NCBI RefSeq assembly: GCF_009604405.1 | Contig: NZ_WEGK01000018.1 | Span: 62,001 to 126,000 of the forward strand | Length of the DNA stretch: 64,000 nucleotides | Direction of reading: 5' to 3' | Source of the DNA: Nocardia macrotermitis | GTDB lineage: Bacteria; Actinomycetota; Actinomycetes; Mycobacteriales; Mycobacteriaceae | Part shown: positions 1 to 9,214 of the stretch, piece by piece | Numbering within the stretch: position 1 is the first letter of the stretch | Layout: every line of letters starts with the position of its first letter | The notes under the pieces: model-generated | Seen by the model: the letters and a program-made list of their open reading frames with translations, nothing else | Database searches by the model: none | Told to the model about the DNA's origin: nothing | Translations under genes and position numbers: made by a program

Positions 1-129
1 GGGTTGCTCGAGGATGTGCTGACCGGTGAGAACCTCAGCAAGGCGTTCCATCAGTCGATCACGCTGGATCGTATCGATGGGCGTTATTTCGCGCGTCGCA
101 GTCGGCGGCTGGGGCGTCACCGCGCCTGA
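1..129 (+). CDS. C-terminus of ABC transporter ATP-binding protein (partial)
   Basis: The first 42 codons are open to a TGA at 127-129 and are cut by the window edge. The visible peptide begins GLLEDVLTGENLSKAF and ends in an Arg-rich tail. The segment VLTxENLSxAF is typical of the last helices of small cytoplasmic ABC ATPases. In M. tuberculosis the gene before the NUDIX gene of this block (Rv3041c, from memory) is an ABC ATPase, so context agrees. No Walker motif lies in the window, so the family call rests on the tail motif and synteny only. Confidence 0.6.
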   Translation, partial: GLLEDVLTGENLSKAFHQSITLDRIDGRYFARRSRRLGRHRA

Positions 130-321
130 GCGGGTGGGGTGATTCGGGTGTGCGCTGATTGCGGTCCTGGTCAGCGGGGATTCGGCGGGTACCGGGCTCG
201 CGCGTGCGGGCGACCAAGCACCCGTTAGGGTGCGAAGGGTGAGCGAGATTGTTGCCGTGAGTGAACCGAGGACACAGCGCGTGGTGCGTCGCGCGAACCC
301 GATGATCGGCGCGGTGCGGTC

Positions 322-1176
322 GTGAGCGACGGTGCGGTGGCGAACGGTGGTGCGGCGGTGAACGATTCGACGCCCGTGGCTCCCAAGGACGCGTCCACGG
401 TCATGCTGGTGCGCGACGGTGTGTCGGGTCCCGAGGTGTTCCTGCAACGACGTGTCGAGGCGATGGCGTTCGCGGCCGGGATGACGGTGTTCCCCGGCGG
501 CGGGGTCGACCCGTCCGACGCGCAGGCCGAAATCACCTGGGCCGGACCGGGTCCGCAGTGGTGGGCCGAGCGGTTCGGGGTGGATCGGGCGCGGGCGCAG
601 GCGCTGGTGTGCGCGGCGGTGCGGGAGACGTTCGAGGAGTGCGGGGTGTTGCTGGCGGGCCCGACCGCCGACAGCGTCGTCTCCGACACGTCGGTGTACA
701 GCGACGCGCGCACCCGGTTGGAGCGTCGCGAACTGTCCCTCGGGCAATTCCTGGCCGCCGAGAATCTGGTGTTGCGCGCGGATCTGTTGCGTCCCTGGGC
801 CAACTGGATCACGCCGACCGTGGAATCGCGGCGGTACGACACCCGGTTCTTCGTCGCGGTGCTCCCGGCCGGACAACGCGCCGACGGGGCCACCTCGGAG
901 GCGGAACACGTCCGGTGGAGTACTCCCGCCGAGGCCGTCGCGCGCTGGAAGGCCGGTGCCGACGTGCTGCTGCCGCCGACCTGGTCCCAGCTGATCGCGC
1001 TCGGCGAATACTCCTCGGCCGACGAGATATTCTCCGCCACAACGGATTTCGAGCCGATCGAACCCGTCCTGGAAACCGTCGACGGTAAGCCGCGGCTGCG
1101 ATTCCCGAACAACGAGCGCTACTTCGCCGACTACCCCGAAGGTTCCCGCCTGCGCGGCTCCCGGCCCGCGGACTGA
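322..1176 (+). CDS. NUDIX hydrolase, NUDT19-like with split Nudix box
   Basis: A 284-aa protein with a GTG start. NUDIX enzymes hydrolyse nucleoside diphosphates linked to another moiety. The REUxEExGU core is visible as RETFEECGV (residues 101-109). The upstream glycine part of the box is FPGGGVD (57-63), so about 35 residues separate it from the RE core. That insertion is typical of the NUDT19/RP2p branch, whose eukaryotic members act on CoA and acyl-CoA. It corresponds to Rv3040c by gene order and sits before the enoyl-CoA hydratase-like gene. A CoA-type substrate is inference. The region 130-321 before it shows no gene I can support. Confidence 0.85.
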   Translation: MSDGAVANGGAAVNDSTPVAPKDASTVMLVRDGVSGPEVFLQRRVEAMAFAAGMTVFPGGGVDPSDAQAEITWAGPGPQWWAERFGVDRARAQALVCAAVRETFEECGVLLAGPTADSVVSDTSVYSDARTRLERRELSLGQFLAAENLVLRADLLRPWANWITPTVESRRYDTRFFVAVLPAGQRADGATSEAEHVRWSTPAEAVARWKAGADVLLPPTWSQLIALGEYSSADEIFSATTDFEPIEPVLETVDGKPRLRFPNNERYFADYPEGSRLRGSRPAD

Positions 1177-1289
1177 TTCCCCCGACGTCGCGCCGCCGGA
1201 GCGGACCGCCCACCCTGAGCGGTGGAATCGGGCGCTCCGGCCGCAGGGCCTCCGGGGCGGAATCGGGGCGACCAGTAGGCTCGTGCCCC

Positions 1290-2054
1290 GTGGCCGAATT
1301 CGTGACCGTTGACCGACCCGAGGCGGGGATCGCCGTGCTGCGTTTCGCGCGGCCGCCGATGAATCTGATCGATCTACAGGTGGCACGGGAGTTGGCGGCC
1401 GCGGCCGAGCGGATCGGCGCGGACGCCGAGGTGCGCGCGGTGGTCGTCTACGGCGACGAACGAGTGTTCTGCGCGGGCGACGAACTGGCCGAACTGAATC
1501 GCCTCACCTCCGAGGAGGCCGCCGCGCGCGCCGCGGATCTGCAAGCCGCGCTCGGCTGCCTGGCCCGGCTGCCGCAACCCACGGTCGCCGCCATCAGCGG
1601 TTACGCCCTCGGCGCCGGGCTGGAACTGGCATTGGGCGCGGATCGGCGCATCATCGGCGACAACGTCCGCCTGGGCCTGCCGCAGATTCGCGCGGGCCTG
1701 ATCCCGCTGTCCGGAATCCGGCGGCTGAGCCTGCTCATCGGGCCCGCGCGGGCCAAGGATCTGGTGTACACGGGACGTTTCGTGGAACCCGACGAGGCCG
1801 CCGCGCTCGGACTGGTCGACGAGGTCGTCGCCCCCGACGACGTCTACCTCGCCGCGCTGCGCTGGGCGCGGCAGTTCGTCACCGGCCCGGCGCGGGCGCT
1901 GGCCGCGGCCAAGGCCGTCTTCGAGGCCGGAACGCACGGCCACGATCGGGCGCGGACCGAATGGGCGGAGCTGTTCGACACCGAGGATCGCAGCACAGGA
2001 ACAGGTTCTTATTTGGTCGCCGGTCCGGGATCGGCCGAATTCGTCGGTCGCTGA
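1290..2054 (+). CDS. Enoyl-CoA hydratase/isomerase family protein (EchA17-like)
   Basis: A 254-aa crotonase-fold protein with a GTG start, 113 bp after the NUDIX gene. Oxyanion-hole segments are visible: CAGDEL (61-66) and the helix GYALGAGLELALG (104-116). Of the two catalytic glutamates of classical hydratases, the first is kept (E112, in LEL). The second, 20 residues later, is glutamine (Q132, in GLPQIRAG). The family includes hydratases, isomerases and thioesterases, so simple trans-2-enoyl-CoA hydration is doubtful. Gene order matches echA17 (Rv3039c) of M. tuberculosis. The fold call is firm and the reaction is open. Confidence 0.85.
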   Translation: MAEFVTVDRPEAGIAVLRFARPPMNLIDLQVARELAAAAERIGADAEVRAVVVYGDERVFCAGDELAELNRLTSEEAAARAADLQAALGCLARLPQPTVAAISGYALGAGLELALGADRRIIGDNVRLGLPQIRAGLIPLSGIRRLSLLIGPARAKDLVYTGRFVEPDEAAALGLVDEVVAPDDVYLAALRWARQFVTGPARALAAAKAVFEAGTHGHDRARTEWAELFDTEDRSTGTGSYLVAGPGSAEFVGR

Positions 2055-2170
2055 CCGAATCGGTCGGATTCGGTCGCCGATCCCGCCCGTGGTCGTCGGG
2101 GGTTCGACCGAGCCGGGCGCCGCGGGCCTGGTGACGGCGCGCACGTGAGGCTGGGCTACCCTTTCCGATC

Positions 2171-3148
2171 ATGACCGCACGTCCTGACGCCCCCGCGCCG
2201 AACCCGCACGCCACCGAGGCGCAGGTCCAGGCCGCACTTTCCGACAACAAGCTCGCCCAGGTCCTCTACCACGACTGGGAGGCCGAGACCTACGACGACA
2301 AGTGGTCGATCTCGTACGACGAGCGTTGTATCGCGTATGCGCGCGGCCGCTTCGACGCCGTGGTGCCCGACGCGCCGCTGCCCTACGAGCGGGCGCTCGA
2401 ACTCGGCTGCGGTACGGGGTTCTTCCTGCTGAACCTGATGCAGTCCGGGGTGGCGAAGTCCGGTTCGGTGACCGATCTGTCGCCGGGCATGGTCAAGGTC
2501 GCCACCCGCAACGGTCAGAATCTGGGTCTGGACGTCGACGGCCGGGTCGCCGACGCCGAGACCATCCCGTACGAGGACGACACGTTCGACCTGGTCTGCG
2601 GTCACGCTGTGCTGCACCACATTCCGGATGTCGAGCTGGCGCTGAAGGAATGTCTGCGGGTGCTCAAGCCCGGCGGCCGGTTCGTGTTCGCCGGTGAGCC
2701 GACCACGATCGGCGACTTCTACGCCCGCAAGCTGGGGCAGCTCACCTGGAAGGTGACCACCGAGGTCACCAAGCTGCCGTTCCTGTCCGATTGGCGGCGT
2801 CCGCAGGAGGAACTGGACGAGTCCTCCCGCGCGGCGGCCCTCGAGGCCGTGGTGGATCTGCACACCTTCGATCCCTCCGAGCTCGAGGCCATCGCGCGGC
2901 GCGCGGGCGCGACCGAGGTGCATGCCGAGACCGAGGAGTTCGCCGCAGCGCTGTGGGGCTGGCCGGTGCGCACCTTCGAGGCCGCGGTGCCCGACGCGAA
3001 GCTGACCTGGCGTTACCGCATGGCGCAGTACCGGGCGTGGCTGGGGCTGAGCAAGCTGGACGAGAAGGTGCTGCGGCACGTCGTGCCCCGGCAGTTCTTC
3101 TACAACGCGATGATCACCGGCGTGAAGCCGGGCGGCGCGGGAAGGTAA
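2171..3148 (+). CDS. Class I SAM-dependent methyltransferase (Rv3038c-like)
   Basis: A 325-aa protein with an ATG start. Motif I is ALELGCGTGFFLL, near residue 75. It is followed by the acidic SVTDLSPGMVKVA segment, a GHAVLHHIPD motif IV and a LKPGGRFVFAGEP motif VI/post. This is the Methyltransf_11 arrangement with about 100 extra C-terminal residues. The next gene starts 22 bp downstream, so the two are probably cotranscribed. By gene order it matches Rv3038c, near the methylglucose lipopolysaccharide cluster in mycobacteria. The substrate cannot be read from sequence. Confidence 0.85.
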   Translation: MTARPDAPAPNPHATEAQVQAALSDNKLAQVLYHDWEAETYDDKWSISYDERCIAYARGRFDAVVPDAPLPYERALELGCGTGFFLLNLMQSGVAKSGSVTDLSPGMVKVATRNGQNLGLDVDGRVADAETIPYEDDTFDLVCGHAVLHHIPDVELALKECLRVLKPGGRFVFAGEPTTIGDFYARKLGQLTWKVTTEVTKLPFLSDWRRPQEELDESSRAAALEAVVDLHTFDPSELEAIARRAGATEVHAETEEFAAALWGWPVRTFEAAVPDAKLTWRYRMAQYRAWLGLSKLDEKVLRHVVPRQFFYNAMITGVKPGGAGR

Positions 3149-3170
3149 TGCGACCGGGCGGGGTGCTCTA

Positions 3171-4355
3171 GTGGCGTACCGCTTCACCCGAGCCGATGTC
3201 GGATATCTCGGGAGTGCCGCCGGACGAGCGGCGCTGGCCGAGGTGGATCGGCTGACGTTGAGCGCCGCGAGTCTGCTCGGCGATCTCGAGCGGGTGCGGC
3301 GCGATCACGGCGACCGCGCCGCCGCGCTGGTGGAGACGGTGCGGCTGCGTCGGCGGGCGGTGGCGAAACTGCCCGGCGCACCGGGCTGGTTGTTCACCGA
3401 CGACGCGATGCAGCAGGCGACGCCGAGCGTGGTCGCGGACCATCGGGCACGTCGGTTGGCCGGTCGCGCGGTCCACGATCTGACCTGTTCGATAGGCGCG
3501 GAACTGGCTGCGCTGCACCAGGTCTGCCCGATCGTGATCGGCAGCGACCTGGACGATGTCCGCTTGGCGATGGCCGCCCACAATCTCGCCGACGCGCCGA
3601 ATGTGTTGCTGGCCAAGGCCGATGCGCTCGTCCCGTGCAGCACCGGGACCGTCGTGATCGCCGATCCGGCCCGGCGGGCGGACGGCCGTCGCACGCACGA
3701 TCCGGCGAAACTGCAACCGCCGCTGCCGGATCTGCTGGATGCCTATCGCGGTCGCGATATTGCCGTGAAGTGTGCTCCCGGACTGGATTTCGACCAGTTC
3801 GAGGACTGTGAGGCCGAGGTGGTCTCGCTCGACGGCGCGGTGCGTGAGGCGTGCCTGTGGTCGTCCGGACTGGCGGAACCGGGCGTCACCCGGCGCGCGA
3901 CGGTGCTGCGCTCGGACGGCAGTGATTGGACCCTCACCGATGCCGCCCCCGACGAGATCCCCGAACAACCACCGGGCGAATGGATCATCGATCCGGACGG
4001 TGCCGTGGTGCGTGCGGGCCTGGTGCGGCACTACGCCGCCGAGAACGGTCTGTGGCAACTGGATCCGCGCATCGCCTACCTGACCGGCGACCGCGTTCCC
4101 GAGGGCATCCGCGGCTTCCGCATCCTGGACCGCCTGGATCTGCGGGAGAAGACCCTGCGCGCCGAACTGCGTCGCCGGGGCTGCGGTCCGCTGGAAATCC
4201 TCACCCGCGGTGTGGATCTGGACCCCGACGCCCTGCGCGCACGGCTCAAACCCCGTGGGGCCGTGCCGTTCTCGCTGGTCATCACGCGAATCGGCCGCAC
4301 TCCCACGGTATTTCTGTGCGAGACGCCTCCCGCGCGTCCTACTTCTCGGGTTTGA
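3171..4355 (+). CDS. THUMP-like domain, methyltransferase-fold protein (Rv3037c-like)
   Basis: A 394-aa protein with a GTG start 22 bp after the preceding methyltransferase gene. The middle keeps a degenerate SAM-binding fold: DLTCSIGAELAAL as motif I, then IGSDLDDVRLAMAAHN and VIADPARR. The last about 70 residues (GPLEILTRGVDLDPDALRAR onwards) form the THUMP-like module that ends such proteins. It matches Rv3037c by position, a gene discussed in the mycobacterial methylglucose lipopolysaccharide region. The 3' end overlaps the convergent PQQ lipoprotein gene by 17 bp. Whether it is an active methyltransferase is unknown. Confidence 0.8.
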   Translation: MAYRFTRADVGYLGSAAGRAALAEVDRLTLSAASLLGDLERVRRDHGDRAAALVETVRLRRRAVAKLPGAPGWLFTDDAMQQATPSVVADHRARRLAGRAVHDLTCSIGAELAALHQVCPIVIGSDLDDVRLAMAAHNLADAPNVLLAKADALVPCSTGTVVIADPARRADGRRTHDPAKLQPPLPDLLDAYRGRDIAVKCAPGLDFDQFEDCEAEVVSLDGAVREACLWSSGLAEPGVTRRATVLRSDGSDWTLTDAAPDEIPEQPPGEWIIDPDGAVVRAGLVRHYAAENGLWQLDPRIAYLTGDRVPEGIRGFRILDRLDLREKTLRAELRRRGCGPLEILTRGVDLDPDALRARLKPRGAVPFSLVITRIGRTPTVFLCETPPARPTSRV

Positions 4356-5709
4356 AGACGTAGATCTCGCCGGCCCGCGAGGTCACCACGACCTGGCCCT
4401 TCTCGCCGACCGAGGTGCCGGTGGTGGCGCCCTGCGCGCCGGGCAGTACCGCCGAGGCGACGGTCTTGCCGGTGTGGGTGTCGAAGGTGACCAGATTCAG
4501 CGCGTCGCCGATCGGGGAGACGATGTAACCGGTCTCGCCCGCGGTCTGCGCGGGACGGCCGCGCAACTGGAGATCCTTACGCTGCCAGGCGATCTCGGCG
4601 CTGGCGCCGTTGTCCCGCAACGCCATCAGATGGCCGTCGTCGCCGCCGGGAATCAGCAGGCCGTCGTCGTCGGAGACCGCACCGCGCGGTGAGAAGCCCA
4701 GTGGCTGCGCCCATTTGGTGCGCCCGTTGTCGGCGTCGACGGCGATCAGGCGACCGCTGTTGTCACCGACGTAGACGGTCTTGCCGTCGGGGGACAGGGT
4801 CGGGCTGGTCGCGCTGCCGTCGACCAGCATGTCGGCGCTCCAGTCCTGCTGAATTCGCTTGTCCGCGTAGCGCAGTGCCACCAGCGAGGCCTTCGCGGAC
4901 CCGCGCTGCCACACCGTCACGTAGAAGCGCCCGGAGCTCGGAGCGATGGCCGAGACGTTGGCCACCGGACACTGCGGCCCGCCGGACTCGCAGTCGTCCA
5001 GGCCCTCCCCGTCGGCCGGGCGCGGCAGGTTCGGATGCGCGAGGAAATCGGGTTCGCCCAGCAGTTGATACGACGGGACCTCGCGGTCGCCGGTCTGCCG
5101 GTTCAGCACGTCGACCTGGCCGGACTGGGTGATGGTCAGGACGTGGCTGTCCGCGGTGAACTGCACTGAGATCGGCACACCGGCCACCGGCGTGCGCCAG
5201 CGCGGCTGACCGAGCGCGTTGATCGAATTCATCGCGCCGTCGTCGCCGACGTAGACGTTGGCGAGTTCGTCCACGGCCGTCACCGAGTGGATCACGTCCA
5301 CGCCCAGTGGATTACAGAATCGTTTGCGGCCCGTCGGCATCTGGAACGAGAACAGCGCGCCGGTCGCCCCCGGGGTGCCGATGCAGGCGGTGCCGATGCC
5401 GGTGGTGACGAACAGCTGCCCGTCCGGTCCGATCGTGGTCGGTGTGAGGGCGGGGCCGCCGATCGGCCGCGACCAGCTCAGGCTCAGATGGCGCGAACCG
5501 GTGACATCGGTCGTGCCGCTGTTGCGCCCGTCGTGGAAGGACGAGGGCCAGCCGTGACCGGGACCCACCGTGATGTCGTCGAGCGTGGTTCCCCCGCAGC
5601 CGCTCAGCGTCAGCACGCCGACCGCGCCGAGGGCCGCGGCGGCACGAAATGCCGGGCGGCGCACAATGGTACGGAGATCGTGCGCGGGACGCCGGATGCT
5701 GGTACGCAT
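4339..5709 (-). CDS. PQQ-like beta-propeller lipoprotein (Rv3035-like)
   Basis: A 456-aa secreted lipoprotein. The signal peptide has twin arginines and a hydrophobic stretch AAAALGAVGVLTLSGC with lipobox LSGC, so Cys38 is the probable lipidated residue. The mature part carries repeated blades with YVGDDG, VYVGDNSGRLIAVDADNG and a closing VTSRAGEIYVFKPEK, typical of PQQ-type beta-propellers of the BamB/PQQ_2 class. An open frame reaches 5946, but ATG at 5709 is preferred because it has a purine-rich GAGGGGAG upstream and opens directly into the signal peptide. It probably acts at the outer face of the membrane. Its function is unknown, and it is divergent from the transferase gene at 5925. 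Confidence 0.88.
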   Translation of the reverse strand: MRTSIRRPAHDLRTIVRRPAFRAAAALGAVGVLTLSGCGGTTLDDITVGPGHGWPSSFHDGRNSGTTDVTGSRHLSLSWSRPIGGPALTPTTIGPDGQLFVTTGIGTACIGTPGATGALFSFQMPTGRKRFCNPLGVDVIHSVTAVDELANVYVGDDGAMNSINALGQPRWRTPVAGVPISVQFTADSHVLTITQSGQVDVLNRQTGDREVPSYQLLGEPDFLAHPNLPRPADGEGLDDCESGGPQCPVANVSAIAPSSGRFYVTVWQRGSAKASLVALRYADKRIQQDWSADMLVDGSATSPTLSPDGKTVYVGDNSGRLIAVDADNGRTKWAQPLGFSPRGAVSDDDGLLIPGGDDGHLMALRDNGASAEIAWQRKDLQLRGRPAQTAGETGYIVSPIGDALNLVTFDTHTGKTVASAVLPGAQGATTGTSVGEKGQVVVTSRAGEIYVFKPEK

Positions 5710-5924
5710 CTGACCTTGTCTCCCCTCTGCTCGTACGGGCTTGCACGAGACTAACCGCACCCGCGAGCGGGCGGTCTGCCGCCTCATGGAGTACGTCCGC
5801 TTCGGGGGGAATCCGGCGGACGGCCAGGGTAGGGGATCGGGTGAGATCGGCCGAAAGTACCCTGGTAGCTCGACGACGACACCGCGGGTCGAGAAGATCG
5901 CCCGATGGATGCGAGGAGCACTTC

Positions 5925-6704
5925 GTGACGAGCATGTGGGGCGCACCGTTGCGCTCGCGTTGGCGGGGTTCGCGCCGCCGGGATCCGGAGCAGGCGCGCT
6001 TTCTGACCGCGGCGTCGCTGCGCTGGGTGCTCGCCAATCGGGCGTACACGCCCTGGTATCTGGTGCGCTACTACCGGCTGTTCAAATTCCGGATGGCCAA
6101 TCCGCACATCGTGTTGCGCGGCATGGTCTTCCTGGGCCGCCGGGTCGAGGTGCACGCGACGCCCGAATTCGGCCGGATGGAGATCGGCCGCTGGGTGCAC
6201 ATCGGTGACGGCAACGCGATCCGCTGCCACGAGGGTTCGCTGCGCATCGGCGACAAGGTGGTGTTCGGCAAGGACAATGTCGTGAACACCTATCTCGACA
6301 TCGAGATCGGCGCGTCGACGCTGGTCGCGGACTGGTGCTACATCTGCGACTTCGACCACAAGATGGACGACGTCACCATGCCGATCAAGGATCAGGGCAT
6401 CGTGAAGAGCCCGGTGCGCATCGGCCCGGACACCTGGATCGCGGCGAAGGTGACCGTACTGCGCGGCACCCGGGTCGGGCGCGGGTGCGTGCTGGGCGCG
6501 CACGCGGTGGTCAAGGGGGACGTGCCGGATTACAGCATCGCGGTCGGCGCACCCGCCAAGGTGGTCAAGAACCGCAAGGAAGCCTGGGATGCGGCCGCAG
6601 AGGCGCGCGCGGCGCATCAGGCCGCGCTGGCCGATATCGAGCGCAAGAAAGCGCGTGGCGGGGATGCTGCACAGATCGAATCTTCCAGCATCGGCGCGTC
6701 TTAG
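5925..6704 (+). CDS. Left-handed beta-helix (hexapeptide-repeat) acyltransferase (Rv3034c-like)
   Basis: A 259-aa protein. GTG 5925 is preferred over upstream in-frame starts because GAGGAG lies 6 nt before it. Hexapeptide repeats run from about residue 65 (FGRMEIGRWVHIGDG) through IGDKVVFG, VRIGPDTWIAAKVTVLRG and VGRGCVLGAHAVVKG, and end at the family signature YSIAVGAPAKVVKNR. A CDFDHKMDD segment supplies the probable catalytic histidine. Such enzymes transfer acetyl or other acyl groups to sugars. In mycobacteria the positional match Rv3034c has been proposed to acylate methylglucose lipopolysaccharide. A charged helix follows the beta-helix. The donor and acceptor are inference. Confidence 0.85.
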   Translation: MTSMWGAPLRSRWRGSRRRDPEQARFLTAASLRWVLANRAYTPWYLVRYYRLFKFRMANPHIVLRGMVFLGRRVEVHATPEFGRMEIGRWVHIGDGNAIRCHEGSLRIGDKVVFGKDNVVNTYLDIEIGASTLVADWCYICDFDHKMDDVTMPIKDQGIVKSPVRIGPDTWIAAKVTVLRGTRVGRGCVLGAHAVVKGDVPDYSIAVGAPAKVVKNRKEAWDAAAEARAAHQAALADIERKKARGGDAAQIESSSIGAS

Positions 6705-6759
6705 AGCGGCTGGCCGCAGGAGGGTGAATCTGTCGGTGGTCGGCGGTAGCGTCTGAGCC

Positions 6760-7302
6760 ATGAACCGATACGCCGCCCTCCTGCGGGGAATTACGCCGAG
6801 CAATCCCGCCATGCGCGGGGAGAAGTTGCGCGGTGTGTTCAGTGGGCTGGGTTTCGAATCCGTCGGTTCGGTGCTCGGTAGTGGCAATGTCGTATTCAGC
6901 AGTGCGGAGTCCGATTGTGCCGCACTGGAATCGAAGATTCAGCACGGGTTGTCCACCGAACTCGGCATCGGTGGCGGCACCTTGATTCGTACTCGGGCCG
7001 AGTTGCGGGCGTTGATCGAATCCGATCCGTTTTCGGGGCTGACGCATTCCCGGGAGACGTACCTGATGGTGACGTTTCTCAAGGAGGCGAATCATCCCGC
7101 GTTGGGCACCGAGCCGCCGCCCGCGCTCGCCGATCAGGTGAAGATCCTGGGGTACGACGAGCGGATACGGGCGATTCTGGCGGTGATGGACAACAGCGTG
7201 CCGGGGACGCCGAATCACATGGCCTGGCTGGACAGGACGTTCGGCAAGGAGAACACCACCCGGACGTGGGCCACGGTGCAGAAGGTTTTCGCGAAGTTGT
7301 AG
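6760..7302 (+). CDS. DUF1697 family protein
   Basis: A 180-aa protein. The N-terminal YAALLRGITPSNPAMRGEKL and GSGNVVFSS match the recurrent ALLRGIN...M..L and QSGNVVF landmarks of DUF1697. That is a widespread bacterial family without an assigned biochemical role. No signal peptide or membrane segment is visible. It begins a block that is absent from the mycobacterial backbone order. ATG at 6760 is the natural start. Confidence 0.85.
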   Translation: MNRYAALLRGITPSNPAMRGEKLRGVFSGLGFESVGSVLGSGNVVFSSAESDCAALESKIQHGLSTELGIGGGTLIRTRAELRALIESDPFSGLTHSRETYLMVTFLKEANHPALGTEPPPALADQVKILGYDERIRAILAVMDNSVPGTPNHMAWLDRTFGKENTTRTWATVQKVFAKL

Positions 7303-7495
7303 TGGTTCGGGATCGTTCGACGAACCGATCATGTGAATACCGAGAGAATTCGTCTCGGGGGACCGCAATCGAAATGGATTGCAAGAAGCGAATTGTCGGC
7401 AGACGTTTCTCTCGGTAGCTCGGTGGTGCCCGTTTTCGGGGAGCGCTCGATGTATGCCGGGATGCTGCGTCGTCATCGAGTCCTTAGGGGGATTC

Positions 7496-9139
7496 ATGAG
7501 GGTTTCGATCGTTGTGTTGTCTGTGGTCGCGATGCTCGTGGCCGGATCGGCAGGGGCGGTTTCGGCTCGACCACCGGATGTGCCCACACTTGTGGCCGCG
7601 CCCAAGCGGATTCATCGGGATGCGGCCGGGTCGGTGCGGCAGGTGGTGCCGGATCGGCCGGTGCCGAGGGTGGGGGCGTCCGGCGGGGCGGCCGAGGCTG
7701 CGCTCGCGCACACCGCTGCGGTTCAGCAGTTGTTCGGTGCGGTCGAGGTGGGGAAACTGTTGGTGCAGAAGGTTTCTCGGCGTAGTCGGGGGAGTACCGT
7801 GCGGCTCGCGCAATCGATCGATGCCGTGCCGGTTTACGGTGCGGCGGTTGCGTTGGCGTTGCAGCCGGACGGCTCGTTGCTCTCGGCGAGTGGGGCACTC
7901 GCCGAACGCGTTTCGGGTAATTTTCCCCAGAGCCGTAGGACGCCCTCGTCGAGTGCTCGGGACCGGGCGAGTGCGACCGCCGCTGGATTGGCCGGTGTTC
8001 CGGTGAGTGCGGTGCGGGTGCGGTCCGGATCCGCGGCCTGGTTCGATCCGGAGTTGACGGGTAGTGGGCCGGAGAAGACCGCGGTCCCCGCCTACCGATT
8101 CGAGATCACGGCGGCCGGGGTCGGCTGGCGGGTGTTCGTCGCGGCCGATTCCTCCGGCGCGGTACTGGACGCGTGGCGGACCGCCGCGAATCTGACCCGC
8201 GTGATCTGCGACGCGAATTCCCGTGGCGCGGAGCCGGAACTGGGGATTCCGTGCGGCGCGGACGGGTCGTATCCGGTCGTGCGCGCCGAGGGGCAGGGGC
8301 GGGTTCGGGGTAACGACGATGCGAACAAGGTGTACGACTGGATCGGCGATACCGAGAAGTTCTACGCGGCCTATACCGAGCTGGGCAGCCTCACCGAGTT
8401 GATCGGCATCGACGCGCACGATGGGCGGGGCAAGGCGTTGCGTGCGCACGTTCGGGTGTGCCCGGAGTCCTGCCCGTACGCGAATGCCTTCTGGTCCGAC
8501 ACCGAGGGGTTCGTGATGGGCGGTGCGGTACTCGGGCTGGATGTCGTCGCGCACGAGCTGACGCACGGCGTCACCGAGCAGACCAGCGGTCTGGACTATC
8601 TCAACGAGGCGGGGGCGATCAACGAATCGCTGTCCGATGTGTTCGGGGAGCTCGCCGAATTGACCACTCGGGCAAAGCATTCCGCCGGTGATCGCTGGAA
8701 GATCGGGAACGGGACGCAGGTGGGCGTCATCCGGGATATGAAGTCCCCGGCCGATGGCGCCGATCCGCAACCGGAGACCTATCACGGTCCCGGGTGGGCC
8801 CCGGCGACGTACTCCGACCGCAATCGGGTGCCCGATCTGGGCGGGGTGCACATCAACAGCGGTGTGGGGAACAAACTCGCCTTCCTGATCACCGACGGCG
8901 GGACCTTCACCCGCCGGAAGATCCGGGGAATCGGTGTGAAGAAGGCCGCCGCCCTCTACTGGACGGTGCAGACCGAGCTGTATCCGAGCGCCGATTACCC
9001 GGCGTTGGCCAACACCCTGCTCACCGCCTGCCACGAACTCGTTCTGGCGAAGTCCGGCGATTTGACCGATTCCGATTGCGATCAGGTGCACACCGCAGTC
9101 GAAGCGGTCCGCATCCCACTCCGCGAAGCCCGCGCCTGA
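7496..9139 (+). CDS. Secreted M4 (thermolysin-type) zinc metallopeptidase
   Basis: A 547-aa preproenzyme. ATG 7496 is chosen because AGGGGG lies just upstream and it opens a clean signal peptide (MRVSIVVLSVVAMLVAGSAG). A propeptide of about 200 residues follows. The catalytic domain has H353-E-L-T-H357 and the third zinc ligand E377 in NESLSD, exactly 20 residues after H357 as in thermolysin. GGVHINSGVGNKLAF carries the active-site His region. The order FTLP/PepSY-like propeptide, M4, M4_C is canonical. It is expected to act outside the cell as a broad neutral protease. No adjacent inhibitor or regulator is evident. Confidence 0.93.
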   Translation: MRVSIVVLSVVAMLVAGSAGAVSARPPDVPTLVAAPKRIHRDAAGSVRQVVPDRPVPRVGASGGAAEAALAHTAAVQQLFGAVEVGKLLVQKVSRRSRGSTVRLAQSIDAVPVYGAAVALALQPDGSLLSASGALAERVSGNFPQSRRTPSSSARDRASATAAGLAGVPVSAVRVRSGSAAWFDPELTGSGPEKTAVPAYRFEITAAGVGWRVFVAADSSGAVLDAWRTAANLTRVICDANSRGAEPELGIPCGADGSYPVVRAEGQGRVRGNDDANKVYDWIGDTEKFYAAYTELGSLTELIGIDAHDGRGKALRAHVRVCPESCPYANAFWSDTEGFVMGGAVLGLDVVAHELTHGVTEQTSGLDYLNEAGAINESLSDVFGELAELTTRAKHSAGDRWKIGNGTQVGVIRDMKSPADGADPQPETYHGPGWAPATYSDRNRVPDLGGVHINSGVGNKLAFLITDGGTFTRRKIRGIGVKKAAALYWTVQTELYPSADYPALANTLLTACHELVLAKSGDLTDSDCDQVHTAVEAVRIPLREARA

Positions 9140-9214
9140 GCACCGATCGCCGATTTCACCGCCGGTGCCGCCCGGCTCCGGCTTGTTACCATCGCACTAC
9201 TGAGAGGACCCGCA

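Noticed and set aside
225..1112. 295-codon minus-strand frame opposite the NUDIX gene
   Set aside because: Ser/Arg-rich shadow frame; the plus strand carries a recognisable NUDIX domain.
5709..5946. N-terminal extension of the PQQ lipoprotein to 5946
   Set aside because: It would bury the signal peptide and lipobox 80 residues inside the protein and overlap the transferase start; ATG 5709 has a ribosome site.
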